Positions 54,443 through 62,554 of a DNA stretch of 64,000 nt are shown here, piece by piece. The stretch is taken from positions 2,789,501 to 2,853,500 of the forward strand of contig NZ_CP141059.1 in assembly GCF_034661235.1 (NCBI RefSeq), in the 5' to 3' direction. A program made the position numbers and the translations under genes. Below the pieces are notes generated by a model, which was not told the origin of the DNA, did no database searches, and saw only the letters and a program-made list of their open reading frames with translations. The DNA comes from Nocardioides bizhenqiangii (lineage in GTDB: Bacteria; Actinomycetota; Actinomycetes; Propionibacteriales; Nocardioidaceae). Each line of letters starts with the position of its first letter. Position 1 is the stretch's first letter.

Positions 54443-55029
54443 GAGATCTCGCGGGAGAGGATCGGCGACCAGCCGGCCTCCTTGTCGGGAGTGGCCGCGG
54501 TGTTCGTGGTCCGCGCCCGCAGCTGGTAGGTCCCTGAACGCGTCCGGTTGAAGAACCCGGTCGCCGCGGCGGTGTCGGTCCGGAAGGTCTGCCATGTCGT
54601 GGTGCCGGCCCGGCGGTACTGGACGTCGAAGGCACGCCCGGTCTCGGCTCTCGAGGCTGCCCAGCGCAGGGTCCAGCCGCTACCCGGGGAGCCCGTCGCC
54701 AGGATGCGTACGGCGATGCTGCCGTTCATGCCCGCGTGGACCGTGCAGTGGTAGGGGAACTTCCCCGCCGACGGCATCTCCTCGCTGAAGGGTGTCGTGC
54801 CCTCCCCGCTGTCCCAGAAGTCCTGGTTGGACGTGGTCGAGTGGTTGCCCTGGAAGGACCACGACACCGACGTCCCCTGCGCGACGGTCGTCTTCGACGG
54901 GGTGAAGCTGAAGCCGGAGGCGACGATCGTCGAGCCACCACCCACCGCGGTCGGGGCACCCACCAGGGATGCCGTGATCAGTGCCGCGGCGCCGAGAACC
55001 GCCGGCGCGAGAAGGGATCGGATGCGCAC
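54439..55029 (-). CDS. Secreted cupredoxin-domain protein
   Basis: 196 aa, GTG start. A signal peptide (about 1-28, ending VGAPTAVG) precedes a plastocyanin-like domain: [32 protein letters not shown] and [15 protein letters not shown] give the type 1 copper ligands His, Cys, His, Met. Residues about 115-196 form a fibronectin-type-III-like beta domain ([18 protein letters not shown]). Electron transfer or copper binding outside the cell is expected. TATGGT lies 6 nt before the start, predicting a leaderless transcript. Confidence 0.9.
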
Positions 55030-55035
55030 CCGATC

Positions 55036-55041
55036 ACCATA
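55036..55041 (-). promoter_or_regulatory. Putative -10 box of the cupredoxin gene (leaderless)
   Basis: TATGGT, 6 nt (GATCGG), then GTG 55029 on the minus strand; lies 10 nt beyond the class II DAHP synthase stop. Confidence 0.5.
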
Positions 55042-55050
55042 GGGCGGTGC

Positions 55051-56391
55051 TCAGGCGCGGCGCAGCATCTCGGCGACCAGGAAGGCCATCTCCAGCGACT
55101 GCACGCGGTTGAGGCGTGGGTCCACGACCGACTCGTAGCGGTGCGCGAGCCCCAGCTCGTCGAGCTCCTCGCCGCCGCCGATGATTTCGGTGACGTCGTC
55201 GCCGGTGTTCTCGACCAGGATGCCGGCGGGGATCGTGCCGAGCGCCCGGTGCACGTCGAAGAAGCCCTGCACCTCGTCGAGGACGTCCTCGAACCGCCGG
55301 GTCTTGTAGCCGTTGGAGGTCTCGAAGGTGTTGCCGTGCATGGCGTCGCAGACCCAGGCGACGTCGACGCCCTCGGCGGTGACCTTTTCGACCAGGTGCG
55401 GCAGGCCCTCCCGGATCCGTCCCGCGCCGAACCGGGTGATGAAGGTCAACCGGCCCGCCTCGTTGGTCGGGTTCAGCTTCGCCGCGAGCGCGAGCGCGTC
55501 GTCGGCCGTCGCGTTCGGGCCGAGCTTGCACCCGATCGGGTTGCTGATGCGACTGAAGTACTCGACGTGCGCCCCGTCCAGCTGGCGGGTCCGCTCCCCG
55601 ATCCAGACCATGTGGGCGGAGACGTTGTACGGGTTCTCGGTCCGCGAGTCGATCCGCGTCATCGCGTGCTCGTACTCGAGCAGCAGCGCCTCGTGCGAGG
55701 AGTAGAAGTCGACCCGGTGGAACTCGTCGGGATCGCCGGCGCCGATCGCCTTCATGAACGTGAGCGCGCGGTCGATCTCGGCCGCCATCGCCTCGTAGTG
55801 CTGGCCCACCGGGCTGTTGCGGACGAACTCGGAGTTCCACGTGTGCACCTGGCGCAGGTCGGCGTAGCCACCCGTGGTGAACGCGCGGACCAGGTTCAGC
55901 GTCGAGGCCGACGCGTGGTAGACGTCGAGCAGCCGTTGCGGGTCCGGACGACGCGACTCCGGGGTGAACTCGAACCCGTTGACCGCGTCGCCGCGGTAGG
56001 CCGGCAGGGTCACGCCGTCGCGGGTCTCCATGTCCGACGAGCGCGGCTTGGCGTACTGGCCCGCGAGCCTGCCCACCTTCACGACGGGCACGGACGCGGC
56101 GTAGGTCAGGACGACCGCCATCTGCAGCAGCACCCGCAGCTTGTTGCGGACGTTGTCCGCGGTGGCGTCCACGAATGTCTCCGCGCAGTCGCCGCCCTGG
56201 AGGATGAACGCCTCGCCGCGGCTCGCCGCTGCGATCTTGGCCTTGAGCTCGTCGCACTCCCCCGCGAACACCAACGGCGGCATGGTCCGCAGCCGGGCGA
56301 CGGCGGCGGCCACGGCGGCAGGGTCGTCGTACGACGGCTGCTGCGCGGCACCGAGGGCGTGCAGCTGCTCGAGGGTCGGGATCTGACTCAC
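55051..56391 (-). CDS. aroH: DAHP synthase, class II (plant/actinobacterial type)
   Basis: 446 aa from GTG 56391. Class II signature: PLVFAGECDELKAKIAAAS, FILQGGDCAETF (metal Cys), VGRLAGQYAKPRSSD, MVWIGERTRQLDGAHVEYF cut into RTRQLDGAHVEYF, NPIGCKLGP, TRFGAGRI and CDAMHGNT (His ligand). This group forms complexes with chorismate mutase in mycobacteria; none is in the window. TACCCT lies 6 nt before the start. Gene name aroH is tentative; class II enzymes are also called aroG in mycobacteria. Confidence 0.96.
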   Translation of the reverse strand: MSQIPTLEQLHALGAAQQPSYDDPAAVAAAVARLRTMPPLVFAGECDELKAKIAAASRGEAFILQGGDCAETFVDATADNVRNKLRVLLQMAVVLTYAASVPVVKVGRLAGQYAKPRSSDMETRDGVTLPAYRGDAVNGFEFTPESRRPDPQRLLDVYHASASTLNLVRAFTTGGYADLRQVHTWNSEFVRNSPVGQHYEAMAAEIDRALTFMKAIGAGDPDEFHRVDFYSSHEALLLEYEHAMTRIDSRTENPYNVSAHMVWIGERTRQLDGAHVEYFSRISNPIGCKLGPNATADDALALAAKLNPTNEAGRLTFITRFGAGRIREGLPHLVEKVTAEGVDVAWVCDAMHGNTFETSNGYKTRRFEDVLDEVQGFFDVHRALGTIPAGILVENTGDDVTEIIGGGEELDELGLAHRYESVVDPRLNRVQSLEMAFLVAEMLRRA

Positions 56392-56397
56392 CGGACA

Positions 56398-56403
56398 AGG
56401 GTA
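56398..56403 (-). promoter_or_regulatory. Putative -10 box of the class II DAHP synthase gene (leaderless)
   Basis: TACCCT, 6 nt (TGTCCG), then GTG 56391, in the 105-bp divergent gap to the acyltransferase/cNMP gene. Confidence 0.5.
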
Positions 56404-56484
56404 CGGCGCCCGCCAGGGACCCGCCGATTCAGCGTCCATCCATGGGCAGCCGGTCGCGCGCCTCGAGAACGCCGCGTTCTGGGT

Positions 56485-56490
56485 TAACCT
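56485..56490 (+). promoter_or_regulatory. Putative -10 box of the acyltransferase/cNMP gene (leaderless)
   Basis: TAACCT, 6 nt (GCCCGC), then GTG 56497. No Shine-Dalgarno fits between. Confidence 0.5.
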
Positions 56491-56496
56491 GCCCGC

Positions 56497-57633
56497 GTGG
56501 GCAAGTTGCGCTCGCTCAAGCAGCAGCTCGACGTGTTGCGCGGACGCTACGAAGGCTTCCGCGTCGAGTCCGCCGCGGACCGCGACGAGTGCATGCGGGT
56601 GCTGGACGAGGTCCGCAGACTCGAGCTGAAGCGGGTCAAGGGACGCAGCGTCCTGGAGTCGGCGGCGTTCGTCGACGTCGATGTCGACGACGTGCTCCTC
56701 GCTGTGCGCGACACCGCGGAGGACCGGATCGTGGGCTGCATCCGCTCCACGCCTGCCGCCCAGATCGCGACACTGCAGTCCAGCCGCGACGAGTACCAGA
56801 TCGACAAGCTCGCCCCGGACCTCCTGGACCGCACCCAGGTCCTCACCCGGTTCGCGATGCTCCGCTCGCACCGGAGCACCCTGGCCTCTTACGTGATCAT
56901 GCGCGAGCTCTACCGCGACTCGCTGGCCCGTGGACTGTTGATCAGCCTGCAGAGCTGCGAGCCCGGTCTGTACGCCACCTACCTGCGACTCGGCTTCCGC
57001 CCGATGGGCTCGGTGCACCAGAGCTCGCTCGGCGGCTTCCGGATCCCGATGGTCCACGTGCACCACGACCGCGACCACATGGAGCGCGTCGGTACGCCGT
57101 TGGTGAAGGAGCTGCCCCGCGACCGGCCGCTGCCGACCGAGGGCATCGAGTGGTACCGGGAGATGGAGGCCCGTGAGGGTCGGATCGACCCCGGTGTGGC
57201 GTTCCACGAGACGAACGACGGCGCCGACTCCCAGGGCGAGGCCGAGGTCCACGCCTGGCTCACCGAGGGGCTCAGCGACAAGGGCCGTGCCGAGCTCCTC
57301 CGCAATGCGCTGGAGGTGAATTGCACCGACGGCGACGTGGTCATCGCCGCGGGCGACGGCGGGCGGTTCCTCGGTTTCGTGCTCGACGGTGTCGTGGAGG
57401 TCAAGACCGGTGACCGCGTGGTGCGGATGCTGGGCGAAGGAGAGCTGTTCGGCGAGATCGCGCTCGTCCTCGACCGGCCGCGGACGGTCGACATCGTGGC
57501 TGCCGGGGACGACACGCGGGTACTGCTGCTGAGCCAGACGGCGCTGACGCGGCTGTCGACCGGCGCCGATCAGGTCCAGGTGTGGCGCAACATCGCCCGG
57601 GTGCTGGCTACGCGGTTGCCGTACACGACCTGA
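56497..57633 (+). CDS. Acyltransferase-like protein fused to a cyclic nucleotide-binding domain
   Basis: 378 aa from a GTG. Residues about 18-195 look like the N-acyl amino acid/homoserine-lactone synthase group of the GNAT fold (YEGFRVESAADRDECMRVLD, EDRIVGCIRSTPA, LTRFAMLRSHRSTLASYVIM). Residues about 270-375 are a cNMP-binding beta barrel: GDVVIAAGDGGRFLGFVLDG, GEGELFGEIALVLDRPRTVD, with the phosphate-binding FGEIAL...RPRTV pattern. So acyl transfer may be controlled by cAMP or cGMP. Its end overlaps by 26 bp the convergent fusion gene. Domain boundaries are my estimate. Confidence 0.75.
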   Translation: MGKLRSLKQQLDVLRGRYEGFRVESAADRDECMRVLDEVRRLELKRVKGRSVLESAAFVDVDVDDVLLAVRDTAEDRIVGCIRSTPAAQIATLQSSRDEYQIDKLAPDLLDRTQVLTRFAMLRSHRSTLASYVIMRELYRDSLARGLLISLQSCEPGLYATYLRLGFRPMGSVHQSSLGGFRIPMVHVHHDRDHMERVGTPLVKELPRDRPLPTEGIEWYREMEAREGRIDPGVAFHETNDGADSQGEAEVHAWLTEGLSDKGRAELLRNALEVNCTDGDVVIAAGDGGRFLGFVLDGVVEVKTGDRVVRMLGEGELFGEIALVLDRPRTVDIVAAGDDTRVLLLSQTALTRLSTGADQVQVWRNIARVLATRLPYTT

Positions 57634-59644
57634 TGAAGGAGACCAGCTCGGTCGCCAGCCGGTCCGCGAGCTCGAACTGCACGGCGTGACCGGTGTCCAC
57701 CTCGACGAGGTGGCTCGTGGGAGCCCGCTCCAGCACCGGCGCGATCCACGCGCGGACCTTCGCGTTGTCGACGATGCGGTCGCCCGTAGCCGTGAGTGCG
57801 AACACCGGGAGCCGGACGCCGAGGATGGCCTCCCATGACCGCTCCTGGACCTCGTCCATCACCACGACGGACTTCAGGGTGAGCTCGGTCGTCTTGAGTG
57901 CGTCGGCATCGATGAAGTCCAGTCCGTCGGGTTCGAGCGTGAAGTCGGTTGCCTGCAGCGGGACGGGCACGAACGACTCGTCGCGGTCGGGACCCAGGTC
58001 GAAGTGGGTCAGCAGGTGCTGCACCACCCGCTCGGTCATGTCGATCACCGAGCGGAAGCGGGCGTTCCAGAACAGCCCGGGTGTGACGAGCAGCAGGCTG
58101 GAGAGCCACTCCTCGTCCTGGAGCTCGTGGGCCGCCACCGCGGCGTACTGCGCACCCTGGCACCAGCCGGCGAGGTGCACCCGCTGGTAACGCTCGGCGA
58201 GGAACCGCAGGTGCTCCTCGACGTCGTCGATCGTGCGGTCGGCACTGCCGAGGTCGCCACGACCGTCGTTGAGCCCGCACCCGCGGCGATCGGGCGCGAA
58301 GACGGCGTAGTCCGACCGCGCGGTGATGGCCTCGGCCAGGGGGCGCTGCCACAGCGAGTGGCTCATCCCGCCGTGCAGCACGACCACGACGTCGTCGGCC
58401 TGCTCGGGTCCCCAGAGCCGGTAGTGGATGTCGTACCCGTCCGACATCGACTGGACGGCCACCTTCTCTCGCTCCGGCCACGACGTGCTCGGCGCCCGAC
58501 CGGTCGTGCCCCAGCCGCGGCCCCACGCATCGGGCGGCGTGACCTGCAGGCCTTCGGGGGTCACCTCGGCGTACAGCTGGCTGAGGTCGAGCCGGCCCCC
58601 GCGTCCCCAGCGCAGGCTGGGCGTGACCGGTTCGCGTTCGATCAGCCGCGACCCGAAGGCGCCCTCCTGAGCGGCGAGATCGTCCGCCTGCGCGGCGACG
58701 AGCATGGCCGCCCGGGTGAGCACCGACGTCTCCCCCACGTGGGCACCGACGATGAGCGGCCATCCGCGCTCGTTGATCGCGTCCACCAGGCGCAGTCCTC
58801 GGAGCACCCCGCCGACGCGCGACACCTTCAGGTTGGCGATGTAGGTGCCGGCGAGGCCGTCGTACCGCTCCAGGTCGGCCATCGTGCACAGGCTCTCGTC
58901 GAGGATGATCGGTACGCCCAGCTCGACGCTGATCGCGCTCTGCATCTGGGCGTCTCGCGGAGCCACTGGCTCCTCGATGCCGAACAGGGGCGCGTCGAGA
59001 GCCTTCAGGTAGCCGAGCGCGTCGGCGGGCGAGTCCGCCCAGAGGTTGTTGGCGTCGACACGGACCCGCCAGGACTCGACGCCGTGCCACGCGGCGAGCT
59101 CGGCGATGTCAGCGAGCTTCTGCTGATCGACGCCCAGGTCCCCGCCGAGCTTCACCTTGAAGTCGGTGAGGCCGAGGATGCAGTACTGGTCGATGAGGAA
59201 CCTGGTCTTCCACCGTTCGTCGTTGCCGAGCACCGCGCTGTAGCGATGCGGCCCCCCCGGTGGCCGGAGCCCGAGCAGACCCTCGACGCTCGCCTCCTGC
59301 TCCTGGGCGAACAGGTCGAGCAGAGCCATCTCGACGGCGCACCACGCCGAAGGCGAGGCATCGATCTCCTTCTCGTGCGCGACGGTCCACGCGCGCACGT
59401 CGGCCAACGAGCCGCACTCCGCCATGATCTGCGGGCCGCGAGCCCCGAGCCAGGCCCGGACCGACTCTCGCGTCTCACCCGTGACGTACGGCCGCGGGCA
59501 GCCCTCGCCGTAGCCGCGCAGCCCACCGCGGGAGGCCTCGACCCACAGGCTCTCGCCGTGCGTGCGTGCGGCCGACGCGTGCCGGAAGGTCATCTTCAGC
59601 GGGACCCGAAGCTCGGAGAACTGCAGACGCAGCACGTCGTCCAT
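57608..59644 (-). CDS. Fusion of an enolase-superfamily racemase/epimerase and an alpha/beta hydrolase with Cys nucleophile
   Basis: 678 aa from ATG 59644. Residues 1-355 are a muconate-lactonising-subgroup enolase protein with the full acid/base set: K163/K165 (DFKVKLGGD), D197 (VDANN), E224 (IEEPV), D249 (LDES) and K273 (NLKVSR). Spacing is as in dipeptide epimerases and N-acylamino acid racemases. Residues about 385-678 are an alpha/beta hydrolase: VVLHGGMSHSLW, APDRRGCGLND, nucleophile elbow LAGWCQGAQYA with Cys in place of Ser, and DTGHAVQFE with the His. A bifunctional enzyme is inferred; substrates are unknown. It is the last gene of the operon with permease and amidohydrolase. Confidence 0.88.
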   Translation of the reverse strand: MDDVLRLQFSELRVPLKMTFRHASAARTHGESLWVEASRGGLRGYGEGCPRPYVTGETRESVRAWLGARGPQIMAECGSLADVRAWTVAHEKEIDASPSAWCAVEMALLDLFAQEQEASVEGLLGLRPPGGPHRYSAVLGNDERWKTRFLIDQYCILGLTDFKVKLGGDLGVDQQKLADIAELAAWHGVESWRVRVDANNLWADSPADALGYLKALDAPLFGIEEPVAPRDAQMQSAISVELGVPIILDESLCTMADLERYDGLAGTYIANLKVSRVGGVLRGLRLVDAINERGWPLIVGAHVGETSVLTRAAMLVAAQADDLAAQEGAFGSRLIEREPVTPSLRWGRGGRLDLSQLYAEVTPEGLQVTPPDAWGRGWGTTGRAPSTSWPEREKVAVQSMSDGYDIHYRLWGPEQADDVVVVLHGGMSHSLWQRPLAEAITARSDYAVFAPDRRGCGLNDGRGDLGSADRTIDDVEEHLRFLAERYQRVHLAGWCQGAQYAAVAAHELQDEEWLSSLLLVTPGLFWNARFRSVIDMTERVVQHLLTHFDLGPDRDESFVPVPLQATDFTLEPDGLDFIDADALKTTELTLKSVVVMDEVQERSWEAILGVRLPVFALTATGDRIVDNAKVRAWIAPVLERAPTSHLVEVDTGHAVQFELADRLATELVSFIRSCTATA

Positions 59645-59692
59645 CCGGAAACAGTGGCACGTCCGGGCGGGCGCCACCAGAGCTCGTGGGCG

Positions 59693-61207
59693 TTACCTCG
59701 GGTCGTCCGTCGGGTCGATGTCCATGTGGTCGATGTCGACGAAGCGTGGCGGCTCCTCGTCCTTGTTCGCCACACGGTTGATCAGCCAGGTCACCACCCA
59801 GAGCCCGACGCCGATCACCATCAGCCCGCCGGCGATCTCGTAAACGATCGAGTCGCGATCGACCCACGGACCGGCCAGGTAGAGGCAGAGGATGGCGGCG
59901 ACCGGCGGCACCACCATCGGCGCCGTGAAGAACGTCTTGTCGTGGTCGGCGCGCTTGCGCTTCAGGACAAGGCAGGCGACGTTGACGACCGCGAACACGC
60001 ACAGCAGCAGGAAGGCGGTCGTGCTGCTGAGGTTGGCGACCACGTTGCTGTCGGGGTCGCTCGTGACGTACCAGATGAGCAGCAGCGACAGCACGGTCGT
60101 GAACAGGATCGCCAGCCAGGGCGTACGACGGCCCGGCAGGACCGCCGAGAGCTGCCGCGGCAGCACCCGCTGCTTCGCCATCCCGTAGACGAGGCGACTC
60201 GCCATCAGCATGTTGATGAGGGCGGTGTTGGCGACGGCGAACACCGCCAGGAACGGGAAGACCTTGTCGATCGGGAAGTCGGGTGAGCCGATGTGGACCA
60301 CCTCGACCAGGGCGCGACCCTCGGACTCGTAGATGTCCTGGAGCTGCTGCTCGTTGAGGACGCTGACCACCGATACGGCGACCAGTATGTAGAGGAGCGC
60401 GGCGATGCCGAGTCCGAGGAACATGGTCCGCGGGAAGATCCGCTCCGGCTCCTTGGTCTCCTCCACCATGTTGACCGAGTCCTCGAACCCCACCATCGCG
60501 AAGAACGCGATCGAGGTCGCTGCGGTCACGGCGAAGACCCAGCCCATGTCCTGGTAGTCGTCGAAGCTGACCAGGTCCTCCATGTTTGCGTCCCCGCGGG
60601 CGACGACGGCGAACCCGACGCCGATGACGATGCACAGCGCGACCATCTCCACCATCGTGAGGACGATGTTGAACTTCACGCTCTCGCCGACACCACGCAG
60701 GTTGATGAGCGCCAGCAGGAGCATGAAGCCGAGTGCCACCAGGGTCACCACGCCGGTGTCCACCGAGGTGACGGTGGCTCCGTCGGCCGTCGTCGACCAC
60801 ACGTCGTTGAGGGCCAGGCCGGCGAAGAAGTTCTGCGCGAGCGTGTTGGCCGACGTCGAGGCGCTGGTGATGCCGGAGCACACGACGGCGAACGCCACCA
60901 TGAACGTGAGGAAGTGGATCCCGAACGCCTTGTGCGTGTAGAGAGCGGCCCCCGCCGCCGCGGGGTACTTCGTGACGAGCTCCAGGTAGGAGAACGCCGT
61001 CAGCACGGCGACCACGAAGGCGAGGAGGAACGGCAGCCACAGCACGCCACCGACGTAGCCGGCCATCTGGCCGGTCACCGCGTAGACGCCCGCGCCGAGG
61101 ATGTCGCCGACGATGAAGAGGAGGAGGAGCCAGGGCCCCATCACCCGTTTGAGCTCGTGCGGCTCCTCAGCTGCCGGAGTCTTCTCAGGCGAGGTCGAGA
61201 CTGTCAT
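59693..61207 (-). CDS. APC-family amino acid permease
   Basis: 504 aa with 12-13 membrane spans. Residues 20-60 carry MGPWLLLLFIVGDILGAGVY, the unwound first helix (GDILGAG) of APC transporters, then FSYLELVTKYPAAAGAALYT and the conserved GFEDSVNMVEE. A 30-residue acidic C-terminal tail follows. It should import amino acids or small peptide-like compounds by cation symport or exchange. GGAGGA sits 6 nt before the ATG. It lies 48 nt upstream of the fusion gene and 88 nt downstream of the amidohydrolase. Confidence 0.93.
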   Translation of the reverse strand: MTVSTSPEKTPAAEEPHELKRVMGPWLLLLFIVGDILGAGVYAVTGQMAGYVGGVLWLPFLLAFVVAVLTAFSYLELVTKYPAAAGAALYTHKAFGIHFLTFMVAFAVVCSGITSASTSANTLAQNFFAGLALNDVWSTTADGATVTSVDTGVVTLVALGFMLLLALINLRGVGESVKFNIVLTMVEMVALCIVIGVGFAVVARGDANMEDLVSFDDYQDMGWVFAVTAATSIAFFAMVGFEDSVNMVEETKEPERIFPRTMFLGLGIAALLYILVAVSVVSVLNEQQLQDIYESEGRALVEVVHIGSPDFPIDKVFPFLAVFAVANTALINMLMASRLVYGMAKQRVLPRQLSAVLPGRRTPWLAILFTTVLSLLLIWYVTSDPDSNVVANLSSTTAFLLLCVFAVVNVACLVLKRKRADHDKTFFTAPMVVPPVAAILCLYLAGPWVDRDSIVYEIAGGLMVIGVGLWVVTWLINRVANKDEEPPRFVDIDHMDIDPTDDPR

Positions 61208-61295
61208 CCGAGATCCTCCAGAGGTCGGGTCCGCTTCCCCAGGACGTCACCATCCCGCAAGAATTCCTGTTTGGGAAGCATCTCGGCGGAGCGCC

Positions 61296-62495
61296 TCAGA
61301 CGTGTCGCCCCCTGATCACGACCGTCTGCGGCCGGCCCAGCGCGGCGGGATCGGACTCGATGTCTCCGTCGACGACCAGCAGGTCGGCGTCGTACCCCGC
61401 GGCCAGCCGGCCGGTCACGTCCCCGACACCGCAGGCGTCGGCGGCCCCGGAGGTGCCGGCCGCGAGCGCCTCGTCGACCGGGTAGCCACACCGCACCAGG
61501 TCGGTGACCGCGATCCAGGCGTTGCCGTGGGCCTTGAGCGGCATCGCGCCCGAGTCGACACCGGGTACGACGCTCACGCCGTGGTCGCGCATCCGGCCCA
61601 CGTCGACGTAGCGCTGCGCGAAGAAGGCCATGATGTCGAGGCCCAGCCGCTCGATCAGGTCGGCTACCTGGGGCGGAGGCGGCGGCAGTTGGCCGACGAG
61701 CGAGAAGTCGTTGCCCATGGTCGGGTCGACGAGAATTCCCGCGGCAGCCACCCGGTCGAGGAGGTCGTCGGAGAGCACGGAGCCCTGTTCGCAGAACCCC
61801 GTGAAGTGCTCGATGCCGTCGACGCCGGCCGCCACGGCGTGCTCGATGCCGGCGACGGAGTGCGCATGCGCGAGCACCTGGAGGCTGCGGTCATGAGCCG
61901 CCTCGACGAGGGACCGCAGCACGTCGACCTCGTACTGGGCCCCGAACATGTCGGTGCCCGGGGTGAGGAAGCCGCCGCTCGCCATCACCTTGATCACGTC
62001 GACGCCACGCTCGTCGTGGTCGGCGACCGCCTGCCGGAGCTCCTCCGGTGTCGCAGCGACGCAGCCGAGGTAGTGGCAGTGGCCGCCGGGGATCGTGATC
62101 GGCGGCCCGGCAGCGACGATCCTCGCCTGACCGGGGACGCGCCGGTCCCGGAAGCCGAGTGTCCGGTAGTCGCGGTCGCCAAGGTCCCGCACCGTCGTCA
62201 CGCCGTGCGCCGCCTGCGCCGCCAGGGATCTCTCGATCTCGCCGTCGATCTCCTCGGGCGTCATCGTGCCGACCCGCTCGAGCGACCCGGGCTGGGCATC
62301 GGACACCAGGTGCGCGTGGGCGTCCACGAGGCCCGGCAGCAGCGTGCCGCGAGAGGACGACACCTCGCACCCGTCGGGCACCGGGAAGCCCACCGGTTCG
62401 ACGCCCACGATCCGCTCGCCCTCGACCAGGACGGTCGCGCCGCCCTCGAGGAAGCGGGCGCCGTCGAACGCATGGGAAGCCCTCAAGGCGAGCAC
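61296..62495 (-). CDS. Metal-dependent amidohydrolase (imidazolonepropionase/Xaa-Pro dipeptidase-like)
   Basis: 399 aa from a GTG. Binuclear metal-site pattern: LLPGLVDAHAHL (HxH), VDVIKVMASGG (carboxylated Lys), VLAHAHSVAGI (His), IEHFTG (His) and PGVDSGAM (Asp), in a TIM barrel with the small beta domain at both ends. Members hydrolyse N-acyl amino acids, dipeptides such as Xaa-Pro, or cyclic imides. First gene of the operon. Context with a permease and a racemase-like fusion points to uptake and use of acylated or peptide-like amino acids. Confidence 0.9.
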   Translation of the reverse strand: MLALRASHAFDGARFLEGGATVLVEGERIVGVEPVGFPVPDGCEVSSSRGTLLPGLVDAHAHLVSDAQPGSLERVGTMTPEEIDGEIERSLAAQAAHGVTTVRDLGDRDYRTLGFRDRRVPGQARIVAAGPPITIPGGHCHYLGCVAATPEELRQAVADHDERGVDVIKVMASGGFLTPGTDMFGAQYEVDVLRSLVEAAHDRSLQVLAHAHSVAGIEHAVAAGVDGIEHFTGFCEQGSVLSDDLLDRVAAAGILVDPTMGNDFSLVGQLPPPPPQVADLIERLGLDIMAFFAQRYVDVGRMRDHGVSVVPGVDSGAMPLKAHGNAWIAVTDLVRCGYPVDEALAAGTSGAADACGVGDVTGRLAAGYDADLLVVDGDIESDPAALGRPQTVVIRGRHV

Positions 62496-62554
62496 ACGTC
62501 GAGTGTGGCCGGGCCCGGGCGCGCTGTCATCCGTCGAACGGCGGAAGCATCCGC

